Shown here in pieces: positions 23,686 through 36,242 of a stretch of DNA of 64,000 nucleotides (position 1 is the stretch's first letter; every line of letters starts with the position of its first letter). A program made the translations under genes and the position numbers. Under the pieces are notes generated by a model. That model was given only the letters and a program-made list of their open reading frames with translations. It searched no databases and was not told where the DNA came from. Origin of the DNA: Lobosporangium transversale (lineage: Eukaryota > Mortierellomycota > Mortierellomycetes > Mortierellales > Mortierellaceae); the NCBI RefSeq assembly GCF_002105155.1, contig NW_019029000.1, positions 558,001-622,000 on the forward strand, read 5' to 3'.

Positions 23686-25952
23686 TTATCGGCGTCCACT
23701 ACCACGCCCACCACGGAATCCTCCACCATTTCCACCACGACCACCACGGAAACCACCACGGCCTCCAAATCCTCCACCATTACGCCCATTACCATATCCG
23801 CCACGTCCACCACTGGCATAGCCACCACGGCGATCATCCATGCGCTGTTCAAGCTCCGGCAGACTCTTTGCTACCTCAAGTGTGATATTGTCCAAATCTC
23901 TCCATTGACTACCTGCAAGCGATATTATGTTGTTATCGACTTCTAACTTGTCAGAGGTTACATCAAAGACAACGCCTTTCATATCCTTGGTCATCCTCAT
24001 GCCCTTAACATCTTCATATCCTAGTTTAGGGAAGTTGCGAGTCAAAATGTTGCGGACATATCCAGCATGCTGGATCTCATGTGTGAGACGGAAGAGCATG
24101 GTGGTATAACCTTCAGCGGCTGACATTAATGAGCGAGCACGGACACCAGCACCATATCCAGAGATGTATGCCAAAGCGGCTGCCAAAGCCTCTGTGGTGT
24201 TACCGCTAAAGCTGTCTGCAATCATGGATTCTGCAATGGGCTTAAACATAGGGATCACATTCTTGACCACCTTGGCAACAATATCAGCAGCATCCTGAGC
24301 TGTAGCGGCAATGATATCCTGAGGTTGTGGAGGGCCAACCTTGACCATCTCCATACCAGCACGACGTTGAATGTTCTGGATCATGTACTCTTCTTGAGCC
24401 TTGAAGAATGTCACGCAGACGCCCTTACGTCCAGCACGTCCTGTACGACCGGATCGGTGAACATAAGTCTCCACATCTTTAGGTGGTTGACAGTTAATGA
24501 CCAAATCCACCATGGGAATATCAATACCACGAGCTAGAACATCTGTGCAAATGATACACTTGACCTTGGCCTCACGGAATCCCTGGAGAGTCAACTCACG
24601 CTGCGCCTGAGGAATATCGCCGTGCAGGACCTTGGCATCCGCTCGAAGCTTGTCCGTCAAGGCCAATTCATCTGCTTCAGCTTTAGTGTTGGCAAAAATG
24701 ACAGTCAAACCACGATTACCCCCATAAACTGCAACCACGTCTCCGATGACATCTTTGCGGGACTGCCAGGTCGAAGGAATGGCGTAATGGCGGATGTTCT
24801 CATTTGTTTTAACTCGAGAGTTACCGACTAGGTCGACGTTGATATATTTGGGGTCCAGATACTTTTCGACTGTCTGTTTGATCCAATCGGGTGCAGTGGC
24901 CGAGAACAACAATGTCTGGTGTTTGGGAGCAGATGCACCACGGGCTTCCTTTTGAGTTCGAACATGTTGCAATGTCTGCTCCATATCTTCTGCGAATCCA
25001 ATATCCAACATTTGATCGGCTTCATCCAAGCAGACAAACCGCAACTTTTCTAGCTTCAAGTTACCGCGGTTGATATGGTCCAGACAGCGTCCTGGCGTAC
25101 CGACGACGACATCGACTCCATTACGGAGATGAGCAGTTTGTTCTGGCATGGGTGTACCACCATAAAGACTGATGCATTTGAGAGAAGGTGCAATGCTTGA
25201 GAATTCATTCGAGACCTGGATAGCTAAATCACGCGTAGGTGCTGTAACAATGATAGAAATCGTGAGAAATGCGTTAGTTCAAAATCTACTATAAAAACTA
25301 AACGGTGTGTATAGACATACAATATCATTGTAGACAAAAATTAAAAATAAAAATAAATAAGTTAGAACATACCAAGTACAAGAACTCGAGGATAACGACC
25401 ACGCTCGGCAATGACCTTATCCTTCAATAGCACTTCAGTCATAGGTAATGCGAAGGCTAAGGTCTTTCCAGTTCCAGTTCTGGCCCGCCCAAGGACATCG
25501 TTTCCATTGAAGATATAATCAAAGGTTTCAGCCTGGATAGGAAAGAGGGCATTGATGCCACGAGCAGCTAGAGCAGCGACGGTAGCAGGAGAAATCTTGT
25601 AAGATGATAGTCTGAGGTTTTCAGGAATAGTTTCCTCCCCCTGATCGCCATCCTTTTCATTTACGTCTTCAGGAGTTGTGTCGCGAGGAGTCTCTGCAGG
25701 GCTGGGTGTGACAGTGTCCGTAGTCTTTTCAATGCGGATTTTCTTGAAGCCAGGCTTGATCTCTTCATCCGAGTCCGAGTCCGAATTGCTACTGCTAGTC
25801 TTGCGAGATCTCTTTTCTTTCTTTTCTTTCTTTTCTTTCTTCTCCTTCTTTTCCTTCTTCTCCTTTTTTTCTTTCTTCTCTTTCTTGTCTTTGACTTCTT
25901 TCACTTTCAAGTCAGTGATGTCGATGATAGGTTTGATATCAACAGAAGGCAT
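23686..25952 (-). CDS. DDX21: DEAD-box RNA helicase, DDX21/Gu type
   Basis: Exons 25952-25373 and 25241-23686; 711 residues. A lysine-rich repeat (KKEKKE units, about residues 20-47) and an acidic Ser stretch precede the helicase core. Motifs visible: the Q-motif region with LFPIQAETF, I (ARTGTGKT), Ia (PTRDLA, read across the intron), GG, TPGR, II (DEAD), III (SAT), IV (VIFANT), V (TDVLARGIDI) and VI (HRSGRTGRAG). After it comes the GUCT domain (EALAAALAYISGYG and following), then a C-terminal RGG/GGF tail. GUCT plus RGG is specific to DDX21/DDX50, nucleolar helicases of rRNA synthesis and processing. The lysine repeat is a coding AG-rich microsatellite and may vary in length between strains. 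Confidence 0.92.
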
Positions 25953-26225
25953 AGTGGATATAACTTGAGATAGAGTGAGGAGGGCGATATGATGACTATT
26001 AATGAAGGAGGAGGAAGAAAGGCGGAGGAAGGAAGGGAATGGAAAGTAGTGTTAAAGAAAAAGGGAAAGGTGCAGCTTCACTTTGTTTAGTGTTGTGTAC
26101 AATATTCTAAAAAAAAAAAAAAAAGAGGCTTGTTTTGTGATGTATTTTTTTTTAAGTTTTGTACCTGAAGGTGACGGCTTTATTGATTGTATTAATTTAA
26201 GAGTTATTCAAGGGAATAAATGATA

Positions 26226-27214
26226 TTAGCTATCTTGGAACATGTCTTCTGGTAGGACATCATCCTCTTCTTCCAGCTGAGCATCTGCCTCCGCAACTCG
26301 AACCTTATTCTCAGTATCACGCAGGATCTCATAGTGCATTGCCTCGACCGATTTGCGTGCGTCGATCATCACCCACTCTTTGCTCCGGAGCTGTAGGAAA
26401 ACGTCTCGGACTCTTTCTTGGAACTCACGTTTCTCATATCGTTCTTCTCCAAAACCCCCTCGTTTCTCAGCGTCAGACGAAGGGAGATCAAGGAAGAATG
26501 TAATATCAGGGCGAATGAGGCCACGGTCTGGATCCTTGCACCATGTCAAATCAAGGCCCTTTTTATACAAATATATATTTATTAATAGGTCGAGCAAATA
26601 TATTTACACATTATAAGAAATCGATGAGTTCATTAAGATATGGTAATGATAATACCTTTGCTGCAGAAAATGCAACTCCAGAGTATGCATATCGATCTAC
26701 AACAAGATGAGTGCCAGCCAAAAGTTTGCGCTTGATTGTTTGCCTTATTTTCGTCAAGAGATATTAAAAATATAGTAGAGTAAAGATTGATTGATCAATA
26801 GAAGAAAAAGAGGGCATTCATGGTGGGCTTTCTAGATTCCATGGGCTGAAAAGTGTCTTATGATGTTGATTAAGCAACCATACATTGCTTCCCAGCGATT
26901 TGCAGAAAAGAGGAGGTGAATAGCCCTGTCATCCAATTCCTCCGTATTTGTTAGATATGCATGAATCATTTTCCCAATGGTAGTTGTTCTATCTATCAAT
27001 GAAGACCAATAGAATAACCATGATGGATTTAATTGTCAGATTATCTACTACCAAACGCGTGATGGTTCTCATAATTCTCACGCTCATTACCTGGAAACTT
27101 GCATAATTCTACGGAATGGCCACGCTCTTTCAATGCTGCCACCAGCATGGCACATTGGGTTGATTTCCCTGCGCGATCGCATCCTTCCAATAGGATAAAA
27201 CGTCCCCTGGCCAT
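26226..27214 (-). CDS. CDC8: Thymidylate kinase (dTMP kinase)
   Basis: Exons 27214-27091, 26992-26884, 26743-26656, 26558-26226; 217 residues. The P-loop is [38 protein letters not shown] and the DR(Y) motif [17 protein letters not shown] follow, then [16 protein letters not shown] and the LID region with [16 protein letters not shown]. The order and spacing are those of eukaryotic TMP kinases, which phosphorylate dTMP to dTDP in the cytosol and nucleus. The final 25 residues are an acidic tail ([13 protein letters not shown]) beyond the usual fold. With DHODH in the same window it feeds the pyrimidine pathway, but they are not co-transcribed. Confidence 0.93.
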
Positions 27215-29510
27215 GATTGCAGTACTTCAATTTAATTTATTTAGATGGAGTGATTGTGAATGAAAGAAATGAACGATTGTTTATGAAGTATGTTATTACA
27301 ATATGGTCCACTCAATTACTCACACAGTGCATGCAGACGAGAATATGTCTGTAGTCTAGATCCATACGTATAAAATAAAGTCTGATGCACCACACGCGTC
27401 TGTACGTTAGACAATTCTCAGAAGCAGAAGGTCCACGGCACACGCTTGCATGCATTAATGCGCTAACACTCTGTCCTTCCTCCTGTTGTGTCTCTCTTTC
27501 ACCACCTGACTGGGCACTCTCCACTTCAGCAAGGTGCTGGAATGCAAAGGTACAACATGCATATTACGCCATTAACTTCTTCACCCAATGTTATACAAAG
27601 AGACATGTTCTAGTAGGGACATTACCATCCTCGAGAAACAGCTCTCCATTTTTAAAGAGCTCTGCAAATTAGGCAGTTATTAGCCATGTCGAAAGTCAAG
27701 GTGTCCTATTGACTGAGGATATCTGGTAATCAGTGCGGTGTAGTTATCGTTTGCTAATACTTTAGTAGATAGAGCAGATGAACGCAAACATCTTGCAACA
27801 ATTATATCTACATACATGTAGTATCCGTTTTGTTTGGTCGCCGCCTCCAACAGACAAAGTATATAATTGACCTCCGGCCTTCAACGTGTTACATGTATAT
27901 ATAAATACTTAAAAAATGAATCAATTGCTGACCAAAGGAAGCGGAGGAGCTTTACAAACTCTTTTATGACACCTATTTAGCGAACACATACATCAAGGCC
28001 TCCTTGTAATTGAAGGCCTTTTGTTTCAATTGGAATCATCACCTGTCAAAATTTGTATTTATTAATCATGTTGGTAGTGAGAATCACAAGTTGGGATTGA
28101 ATCTAGAAGAGAACTAGAGTATACATCTGGTGCTTTGTAAAAAAAGTACATTGTCTCCAATTCTAGATCGTATTATTACATGCAGAAGACTTTTCTTCTT
28201 CGTGGTTTACTATCGTCTTGCTAGGTGTTGAGTCGTCCATGGACAAATAAAAGAATCTTTTAAAAAAAAAAAAAAAAATCATGGAGTGGTTAATCATGCT
28301 ACGTTATTAGTCCAGGTGGGCCCGCTTGGTCAGAAAGTAGTCTTGGGTATCCAGTAAGAATGCTATAAAGCCTATTTTTATTTACATTCGCCGCCGAACA
28401 AAGTGTACATCGGTGTCATTAATATCCGGGTAATTGTAAAAAAAAAAAAAAAAAAGAAAAAAAGAAAAAAAATACCGCAAGTCATCTTGAATGAGCCTAA
28501 AAAGAATACAATAGGACGATTGCTGTAAAAAAATCTTGATGTAAGAGGTGAATGATTAAGGGATTGAATGACCATTATCATGTAAAGACAAGGACTCGTG
28601 AGTAAATTTTAGCAAATATGCTAAGGAGGATAGTGAGATCAGCCTGTGGACCTGTGAATTTGAGCAAACTCTTTGTTCCTGACTAACAAAAAATAAACAA
28701 TTCATCAGATCAAGGGAAGAAAAAAAGGAGAGAAAGGAGAAAAGAAGTCTTGCGACCTTTGCTGATGACCAAACCAGGTGGATAAGACTCTTCTAAAAAT
28801 GGATTTGGTTTTTGGTGAGCTGACCAAATGGGTATTACTCACGCGAGCCATCAGCCTATTAGGTTCCCTTTTTGGTAGCCCCCATACCAAATTGACTAAG
28901 GACGGGATTGAATCAGGCAAGAGCATGTTGAGCGGAGACACAATCCTCGATCAATGGATCCCAATCTTCAAAGACCGATCGGGCAGAAAAACGATTTTGG
29001 ATATAATCAGACCCAAAAGATGCAGTGCTGCCACTAAAAGAAAGAATGATGGCTTGAATGAACGCAAAAATGAATTTCCGCTCTGCCAAGTTTTACACAT
29101 CTCTTCACAGCAAAGCCATGCCTCAGTTTAGATTTTGATAACGTCCTAATTCTGCCTGTTCGGATTCCATAAGTAACGACTCTTCCTTGGACACTCTTTT
29201 TTTCGTTTTTGTTGTCTCTCTTTTGTTTTTTTCTGTTTTCTGTTGTTCTTGTTCTTTCTTCCTTTGTTGTTACGCCTTTTTTTATTATTTTTTATTTTTT
29301 TTTTATTATTATTGTTATTATTTACCGAAAAATAATATTATTAAACAACCATTCATTTTATTCCATTTTATACCATAACATCACAATAGACCTTCCGGCT
29401 CTTTTTTCGCCATTATCACAAATCCAACGCTTTTTTTTTTTTTTTTTCTTTCTTTTCCTCTGATTCTTTCAAGCATCATTCATTTTAATTTACCTTTTTA
29501 ATCACATTCC
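27215..29510. other. Long intergenic region
   Basis: About 2.3 kb. One open frame (28778-29131 +, beginning DKTLLKMDLVFGELTKWVLL) has no recognisable homologue, and another lies opposite it; neither is convincing. A-runs occur at about 28262-28277 and 28438-28455. The last 350 bases are T-rich and probably form the promoter and leader of the transporter gene. Confidence 0.5.
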
Positions 29511-29689
29511 ATGGTCAAATTCAGCCATAGTCTGCAGTTTAACGCTGGTATGATTGTTTTAGTTCTATCTGACTTCACAGAGAATCTCATTCCACATGTA
29601 CCCCACTCCATCATCCAAACAGCCCAGATCACATTCTTCATTTATCCTCCATTTGGTATCTTTACTTTATTTCGGTGTAACCATCACAC

Positions 29690-29729
<40 letters not shown>

Positions 29730-32700
29730 TGCTGTGTTCTTTACAATGAGAGGCCATACAGGATTATTTCGTCATTTGTCTTAGACTGTGAAGAGTGTCT
29801 TCCTGGCTATTCTTTATCCGATTTGTTCGTACCAGAGGGTCAAGCTTGTCGCTCTTTTTGGTTAGCCCTTTTCAAATATAAATGGTTTACTTAACAAAAC
29901 TCTTATAATTGAAAAGGGCTAACCAAAAAGAGCGACAAGCTTGACCCTCTGGTTCGTACTATTGCTTTTGTTACTGCCACTTTAATTATTAATATGACAT
30001 GGCGCTTTCGAGACTTGTAGTCAGTTTCCTTCTCTCAGACGTGCCTATATTGGGGAAAAGGAGGGGATATCTCGCCATCTTGTAAAATTTATATTTATTT
30101 ATGCTCCAAGTTCTCCTACCTTTCTCTGGTTCCTATTCCCGGCTGTATTGTATGTTCAGGGAAGAGTCCAACGAATCGATAACATTCAATGCTAATGATT
30201 TTCTATTTTGTTTTATTTTACTTCCGATTTATCTAACAGTCCCCGACTGGGCTAGCGAATACATTGCATACTCGAATTTGAAGAAGATACTTTATGCCAT
30301 TGAGCAATACAATGTTCAGGCCACCATTGATGCAAGATCAGAAGATATCGAACAAGGTCACGGCATCAGCAGTAGTGTCAATCCTAAATCCTCGTCTCAA
30401 AAGATTGGTCACCATCTATGGGGAGGACGGAAGGACGATCAGTATCAAAAGAAGACTGCTGTTGAGAATGTTGCGCAGGAAGCAGAATTACATAATGGCA
30501 GTAACATCTTTCCACCTGATAGTGCAGTCTTTGAGCGTGAATTGGCCAAGGAATTAGTCAAAGTTACATCATTCTATATCCGTAAAGAACGTGAATTGTC
30601 TGCTGAGCTTGACGCTATTGACCGTCAATGGCAGTTGGAAGAGCTGAGGCAGAAGCAGGAACGTATTACTCAAGGCGAAGGGGAAGATGATGGGACCCAA
30701 ATAGACTCTGGAGAGATGAATCGCCGCATCTTGGCCAATGTTGATGATGAAAAGCGGCTAGGGGATGTAGAAAAGTCTCAGCTGAAAGAGATGATGGGTT
30801 GGGAGGAGGATGGTTTGGTGGACCATGGAGTAAGCGCTGATTTCGAGAGCCCAAGAGGAAAAGGATACCCTGCATTGGTTGCTGGTGAGTCCACGATTGC
30901 GGATGGAAGTGAGTACAAACCCGAGTCACATAGCCACCGAGCTTCCGCCGGCGACTTGACTGACATTGTCTGGAGACGTAAGTGCCTTATCGAAGAGCAA
31001 GAGGAGCACACCAAGAGCGAGAGAGAGCACCGACTACATCCCCTGGCAGCAAGAACAACTTCCTCCGTTAACAACAATAGCAACGATAATATCCGTCAAG
31101 GATCATCTTCACATACTTTAGAATCTTGCCCTGCTTCAAGTCATCAGAATCTCGACACTCCATTTACTCCTGAGATCAAGTCATCCTCTCACAATCATAG
31201 TACGATGCAGCATCAACATAGGCCCTTACACGGCGGCAGACGTTCAAGCTCCTTCGTGCATGATATTGTCACAGGTGCCCAAATGTATGAGGATCCCAAT
31301 CAGAGACCCTCTGTCTACGCTCCCTTGACTGCGGAGGCTCTTCTCCGCAGACGTGTCATCGACAACTTCATGCAATTTTCTGAATTAAAATCCTACGTGG
31401 CCTTGAATTATCTGGGCTTCCAAAAAATTGTCAAGAAGCATGACAAACTGGCCCATTGCACTACCTTGACCCGATATATGTCAACTGTAGTTGATTTGGC
31501 GGCCCCCTTTCAAGCCGAGTCGCGCCAGAGCCTGGATAGTCAGATCAGACGACTCCAAGCTATCTATGCCTCTACTTGCACCAACGGAAATATGGCCCAG
31601 GCTGCGAAGGAACTCCGGTCTCATTTGCGTGAGTATATCGTCTGGGAACGTAACACTATCTGGCGTGAGGCGGTCAGCCAGGAACGAAAGGCCGAAGGAG
31701 CCAGAGCTGTTGATCCAAATGAACGGGAACCATGGATGCTATTCGGATACCCTATCCACTTCATCACCGCCGCAGATGCTCGCCACATCCTCCTTGGCAT
31801 CATAGGTATTGTTATTTTTGCCGTCCTGATGTCAGTCTCCGTCTTTGATACACGAGAGCAGAACCGTTGCTTTGCAATCTTGATCACAGTCGCGTTCTTT
31901 TGGGCAACCGAAGTCATGCCTTTGTTTGCTACTGCACTTCTGGTTCCTCTGCTGACAATTCTCTGCCAGGTTATGCGTGATCCCAATACCAAAGCTACCC
32001 TCTCGACCTCGGCTGCCGCAAAGGTAGTCTTTGGCTACATGTTCTCTCCAACAATCATGCTCTTACTCGGAGGTTTTACTATTGCTTCCGCACTTTCGAA
32101 ATACGGAATTGCCAAGGCCATTGCAAGCACAGTTTTGAGTAGAGCAGGGACAGACCCCAAGTGGGTCTTACTTGCGAATATGCTTGTCGCCACAATCTCC
32201 TCCATGTTTATCAGTAATGTCGCAGCTCCTGTCCTTTGCTTTTCTTTGGTCCAGTCCATCTTACGTACTCTCCCTCACAAGTCAGCTTTTGGCCCTTGTC
32301 TGATCATGGGAATTGCTCTTGCATCGAATGTTGGTGGTATGGCTTCGCCTATTTCTTCACCTCAGAACATTATCACGATCCAAAACATGACACCTTCGCC
32401 TTCCTGGGGTAACTGGTTCGCCATAGCTCTCCCTCTGTGCCTTGTTATCGATCTGATCATCTGGGCATGGTTAATTATCCTCTGGCGCCCACACCGTAAC
32501 ACACCTACGATCCCTACTGTCCGCGCTACAAAAGACCGCATCACATTCTCACAAGTGTTCATTTGTGTTATTACCATTGGGACCATAATACTGTGGTGTA
32601 TCGAGAATTCATTCCAGGAGCAGTTGGGTGACATGGGTGTGATTGCAATCTTGCCTTTGGTCGCCTTTTTTGGCACTGGTTTGCTGAACAAGGAGGATTT

Positions 32701-33178
32701 CAACAACTTTTTGTGGACGGTCATCATGTTGGCCATGGGTGGAATTGCACTTGGGAAGGCTGTTGATTCTTCGGGACTGCTGGATACCATTGCTCATTAT
32801 ATCCAGGAAGCGGTCGCGGATCTGTCACAATGGGTGGTGTTGCTGATCTTTGGTGCCTTGACATTGGTCTTTGCCACATTCGTCTCTCATACTGTCGCAG
32901 CAGTCATCATCTTGCCGATTGTTCAACAGGTCGGCATGTCTTTTGCGGACCCTCATCCTCGAATCTTGGTCATGGGCACAGGTCTGATTTGTTCTGCAGC
33001 CATGGGCTTGCCTGTTTCGGGCTTTCCTAATATGAACGCTATTGCTTTGGAGGATGAAATGGGTCTTCCCTATCTCAAGACCATGGACTTTTTGAAGAGT
33101 GGTGTACCTCTCTCTATCTTGGCTACTCTTGTCATCGTCACCATGGGCTACGGTATCATGTCTGCCCTTGGATTTTGA
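29511..33178 (+). CDS. PHO90: SPX-domain low-affinity phosphate transporter (PHO87/PHO90/PHO91 family)
   Basis: Exon 1 (29511-29547) encodes MVKFSHSLQFNA; exon 2 (30240-33178) resumes with VPDWASEYIAYSNLKKILYA, so intron 1 is 692 bases and hosts a MITE. Total 991 residues. The SPX domain is split by a long charged insertion (about residues 50-400) and closes with LLRRRVIDNFMQFSELKSYV, LNYLGFQKIVKKHDK and the LREYIVWERNTIWREA helix. From about residue 525 come about 12 membrane segments of the DASS/ArsB-type permease, including MLLLGGFTIASAL, ISNVAAPVL, GGMASPISSPQN, and SHTVAAVIILPIVQQ. SPX domains sense inositol pyrophosphates. The protein imports phosphate at the plasma membrane or exports it from the vacuole; the branch cannot be decided here. 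Confidence 0.9.
29692..29721. repeat. Poly(T) run in transporter intron 1
   Basis: A run of about 28 T followed by six A, on the sense strand, 145 bases after the donor. Confidence 0.95.
29833..29951. mobile_element. hAT-type MITE, 119 bp, in intron 1 of the phosphate transporter
   Basis: The two 43-base arms (29833-29875 and 29909-29951) are perfect inverted copies starting CAGAGGGTCAAGCTTG, around a 33-base AT-rich loop. They are flanked by identical 8-base direct repeats GTTCGTAC (29825-29832 and 29952-29959). An 8-bp target duplication and a CAG-initial terminal repeat are hallmarks of the hAT superfamily. There is no coding capacity, so it would need a transposase in trans. Its ends do not match the hAT element at 47643. 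Arm identity suggests a young insertion or hairpin maintenance. Confidence 0.9.
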
Positions 33179-33498
33179 ATAACCCTTGCCTTTTGCTTTT
33201 CTACGAACCGTTGAGCGTTTTTATCATATTGGATATCACCTTATTTATCATCAATTTCCTCCTCCTTGTACATTAGCTTTTACTTGTATGATTAAATTCG
33301 TATCGCACGAGTAAATTGAATTAGTAATTCAAAAACATGGAGCCACATGCTCCATATATTGTTGAGATTTGATTTCTGAGCATATAGGCATAATTAACGA
33401 ATTGGTCTTTTTCTGTTAATTTCTATGAATGGCTGTTATTTATTTTGGTACATGCTTTTATCGTTTTTTTTTTTTTTTTTTTTTTTCATTCCATCTAC
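33179..33498. other. Convergent intergenic spacer
   Basis: 320 bases between the tail-to-tail transporter and DHODH genes, with a T22-23 run at about 33464-33486 and AT-rich 3' regions. No gene. Confidence 0.5.
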
Positions 33499-34473
33499 TT
33501 ATTTACTCTTCTTAACATCCTCACCCACGATATCCATCCATTTCCGTCCGTTCAATCTCTTTACAATGTCATCCTTAATTGCACGAACTATTCCTGGTCC
33601 TTCATAAGACATGCTGCTATACAATTGCACCATACTGGCTCCTGCTCTTGCATATTCGAGTGCATCCTCGCCAGTCGAAATACCACCACAGCCTACTAAG
33701 GGAATCTTTCCTTCAGTATGCTTATACACTTGGCGCAAAGCTCTCAAAGCCAAAGGCTTGACTACAGGTCCTGATAATCCTCCAATTTCCTTAGCATTCT
33801 CCTTGCTGATCAGAGTCTTGGGTCTCGAGATTGTGGTGTTGGAAATAATAATACCATCTACATTCGTAGCCAACGCTGCCTCCGAAACATCCTCCAGTTC
33901 CTCATCCGATAGATCCGGTGCGATCTTGACCAGCAATGGAGGTTTGTAAGATGACTGCAAACGGTCACGAGCATTGATCACTTCGCGCAATAGACCCTCC
34001 AGCATACCTTTACGTTGCAATGATCTTAATCCTGGTGTATTGGGGGACGAGACATTGACCACGAGGACATCTGCATAAGGACCGAGGCGCTCCACGCCAA
34101 CAACATAGTCAGTTACAGAGTCTGGAGTCGAAGTCTTGTTTTTACCCAAATTGACTGCCAAGAGCCTGTCATCACGAAGTGATCGGTTGGTGGAAAGATG
34201 ATCAACCAATGACTCGGTAGAGGAGTGTCCATGCTTCAATTTCTCCTGTGTCAACTCCTGGTTCTCGCGAGCGTGCTTGTACAAGAAACGTTTGATGCGC
34301 TGACGAAGACGAGACTCCACAACTTTATGGCCCTCTGAATTGAATCCATACCGGTTGATCACACATTTATCCTCCGGTAGACGGAACATACGAGGTTGAG
34401 GGTTTCCAGGCTAATAATATATTTGAAAGAATATTTCATGCACAAAGGCAGAATTGTCAATTTGGTTTGTTTT

Positions 34474-34508
<35 letters not shown>

Positions 34509-35176
34509 GTTTTTCAATCCTTCGTATTGTTTTCTGCTGATAAAACATACTTGGGGTTCAGGGGTGACGCTGCCAATCTCAACATAACCGAATCCAAGGT
34601 CAAACAACCCATCAATTGCCTCTGCGTGCTTATCGAATCCTGCAGCCATTCCAACAGGGTTAGAAAAAGTCTTGTTCCAGAGCTAAATTGTTATAAAATT
34701 TCGTGTTAGCTACATTTTTTTTTTCTGTCCATTTCAATTGCAAAATGAAAGCCCATATATTCGTGTGATCGTTATCTCTGTTTCTTTTTCTTCACCTTGA
34801 CTTCCAATGAAGGGTCATCTTGTTGTGTATCCCATGGGGAGAGACCCATCTTGAGAGTCTTGATGGCAAACTTGTGAGCCGTTTCTGGGTCCATAGTCCA
34901 GTGAAGAAGAGGAATGGTCACGTATTTGTGGATCGATGCCCGTGAATCGAGTCCATAGGACAAGCCAACAACGCCGACAGCTATAATACTAGTACCAAGG
35001 ATAAAGTTGATCGTCTTTGAGGTTGCTGTGTGCTCCTTGCGAACTGTGGCGTAATGGCGAACAGCTGTGGTGGGACTACACACAAAGGATGTGGATGTCT
35101 TGACAGCAGCAGGGGCTTGACGTCCAAGTGTCCTTGACAGGGCTGGTTGACGCAGCACAGTTGCAATTGAATTCAT
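33499..35176 (-). CDS. DHODH: Dihydroorotate dehydrogenase (quinone), mitochondrial class 2
   Basis: Exons 35176-34796, 34682-34551, 34410-33499; 474 residues. The N-terminus ([19 protein letters not shown]) is a mitochondrial presequence, followed by a single membrane segment ([20 protein letters not shown]), so this is the inner-membrane, ubiquinone-linked class and not the cytosolic fumarate-linked yeast enzyme. FMN and active-site blocks: [49 protein letters not shown], the catalytic Ser in [33 protein letters not shown] and [22 protein letters not shown]. It oxidises dihydroorotate to orotate in UMP synthesis. Intron 2 has a sense poly(T) of about 30 bases. Confidence 0.95.
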
Positions 35177-35398
35177 AGCGGCAAGACAAAGAAAGGAGGA
35201 AGGGTGAGAGCTTGTCAGGAGAGTGGAATCTAGTCCCCAGTCAGATCAAGATCAAAACTCTTGGATTCCGAGATGTTGCAATTCAAGTTCGCGTTAATTT
35301 ACGTCACGTGAGAGATCCAACGCGTCGATTTGTGATATTGCTCCATTAAATAATCCTCCTCCAGCTCCCTATATTGGGCTACTACATCCCTAAAGAGT

Positions 35399-35641
35399 CT
35401 ACACTATTACGACAAACCTCGTACGAGCAACAGTAGAAATGATAGAGTAACCCGTATAAACGAAAGGAAACACCATTAGATATAGACCAGCCCATAAAGG
35501 AGTATCGACCTTCGTTTGAGGGCTAGGATCCTTCATGGTCTTACTAGCGATCTCATCTATCCCTGAAAGTACGGTCCAGCCACTCCTAAAGCTGTAAAGC
35601 TTCGGTAGGTCAGGATATGTCCCTTGTTGCGTGTATAGCAC
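35399..35641 (-). CDS. Possible small membrane protein, incomplete model
   Basis: An open frame of about 80 codons reads LPKLYSFRSGWTVLSGIDEI, then KVDTPLWAGLYLMVFPFVYT and GYSIISTVARTRFVV. One membrane segment is evident and the composition looks coding. No convincing ATG exists at its 5' end. A candidate first exon (NLKKSTKALLRTM, about 35826-35785) has a GTAGGC donor, but the phases do not join cleanly. Family unknown. Confidence 0.3.
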   Translation of the reverse strand: MLYTQQGTYPDLPKLYSFRSGWTVLSGIDEIASKTMKDPSPQTKVDTPLWAGLYLMVFPFVYTGYSIISTVARTRFVVIV

Positions 35642-36242
35642 TCCTTATCTCAACTATAAAAGATAATTATTGCTGTTAGGCTTCTGTAATAATTAACCCG
35701 TTGTTGAAGGTGATGACTGCGGGTCTTTGGACAAATAAGAGGACGTAAGGGAAACTACACTAAAGGGGCCTACCATGGTTCTTAGCAAAGCCTTGGTACT
35801 CTTTTTCAGGTTCATGATAGCATCGAATTAAAAGCGCTTTTGGGGATTATGGAAAATGAAAAAAAGCATTCATTTCAAATAGGAATCCTCCAAAGAGAAA
35901 GCATGGATGCGATCATTTTATGTTAGGAGATCTATCGTAAATATTGAGATCAGTGGCGAGTGCAAATATGGAAGAAAGGTATAGATGAAGAAAGAAAGTT
36001 AAGGATCTTATGTTAAGCTAAAGAAAATACTGCAAATGGTTTCAAAAATATAGCCATGACGAAGGGGATACGGAATGCAGAAAGAAAAGCTTTTATTGCT
36101 GTACTATGTTCAGATCTAGGGCCATAGTACTTTGGAAAAAGAGTAGTGCAAGCGAGGTTGAATACATATTGTGTTTCTATAATCTTTATTACGGCTAAAG
36201 AAGGGGAGGAAAAGATAGTCTGGGAAGTGAATGAAGTGTTCG

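Noticed and set aside
28778-29131. 117-residue ORF upstream of the transporter
   Set aside because: No recognisable motif, an equal frame on the opposite strand, and composition without domain character.
29833-29951. MITE as a derivative of the hAT element at 47643
   Set aside because: Terminal repeats differ (CAGAGGGTC versus CAGTGCTCC), so they are different families.
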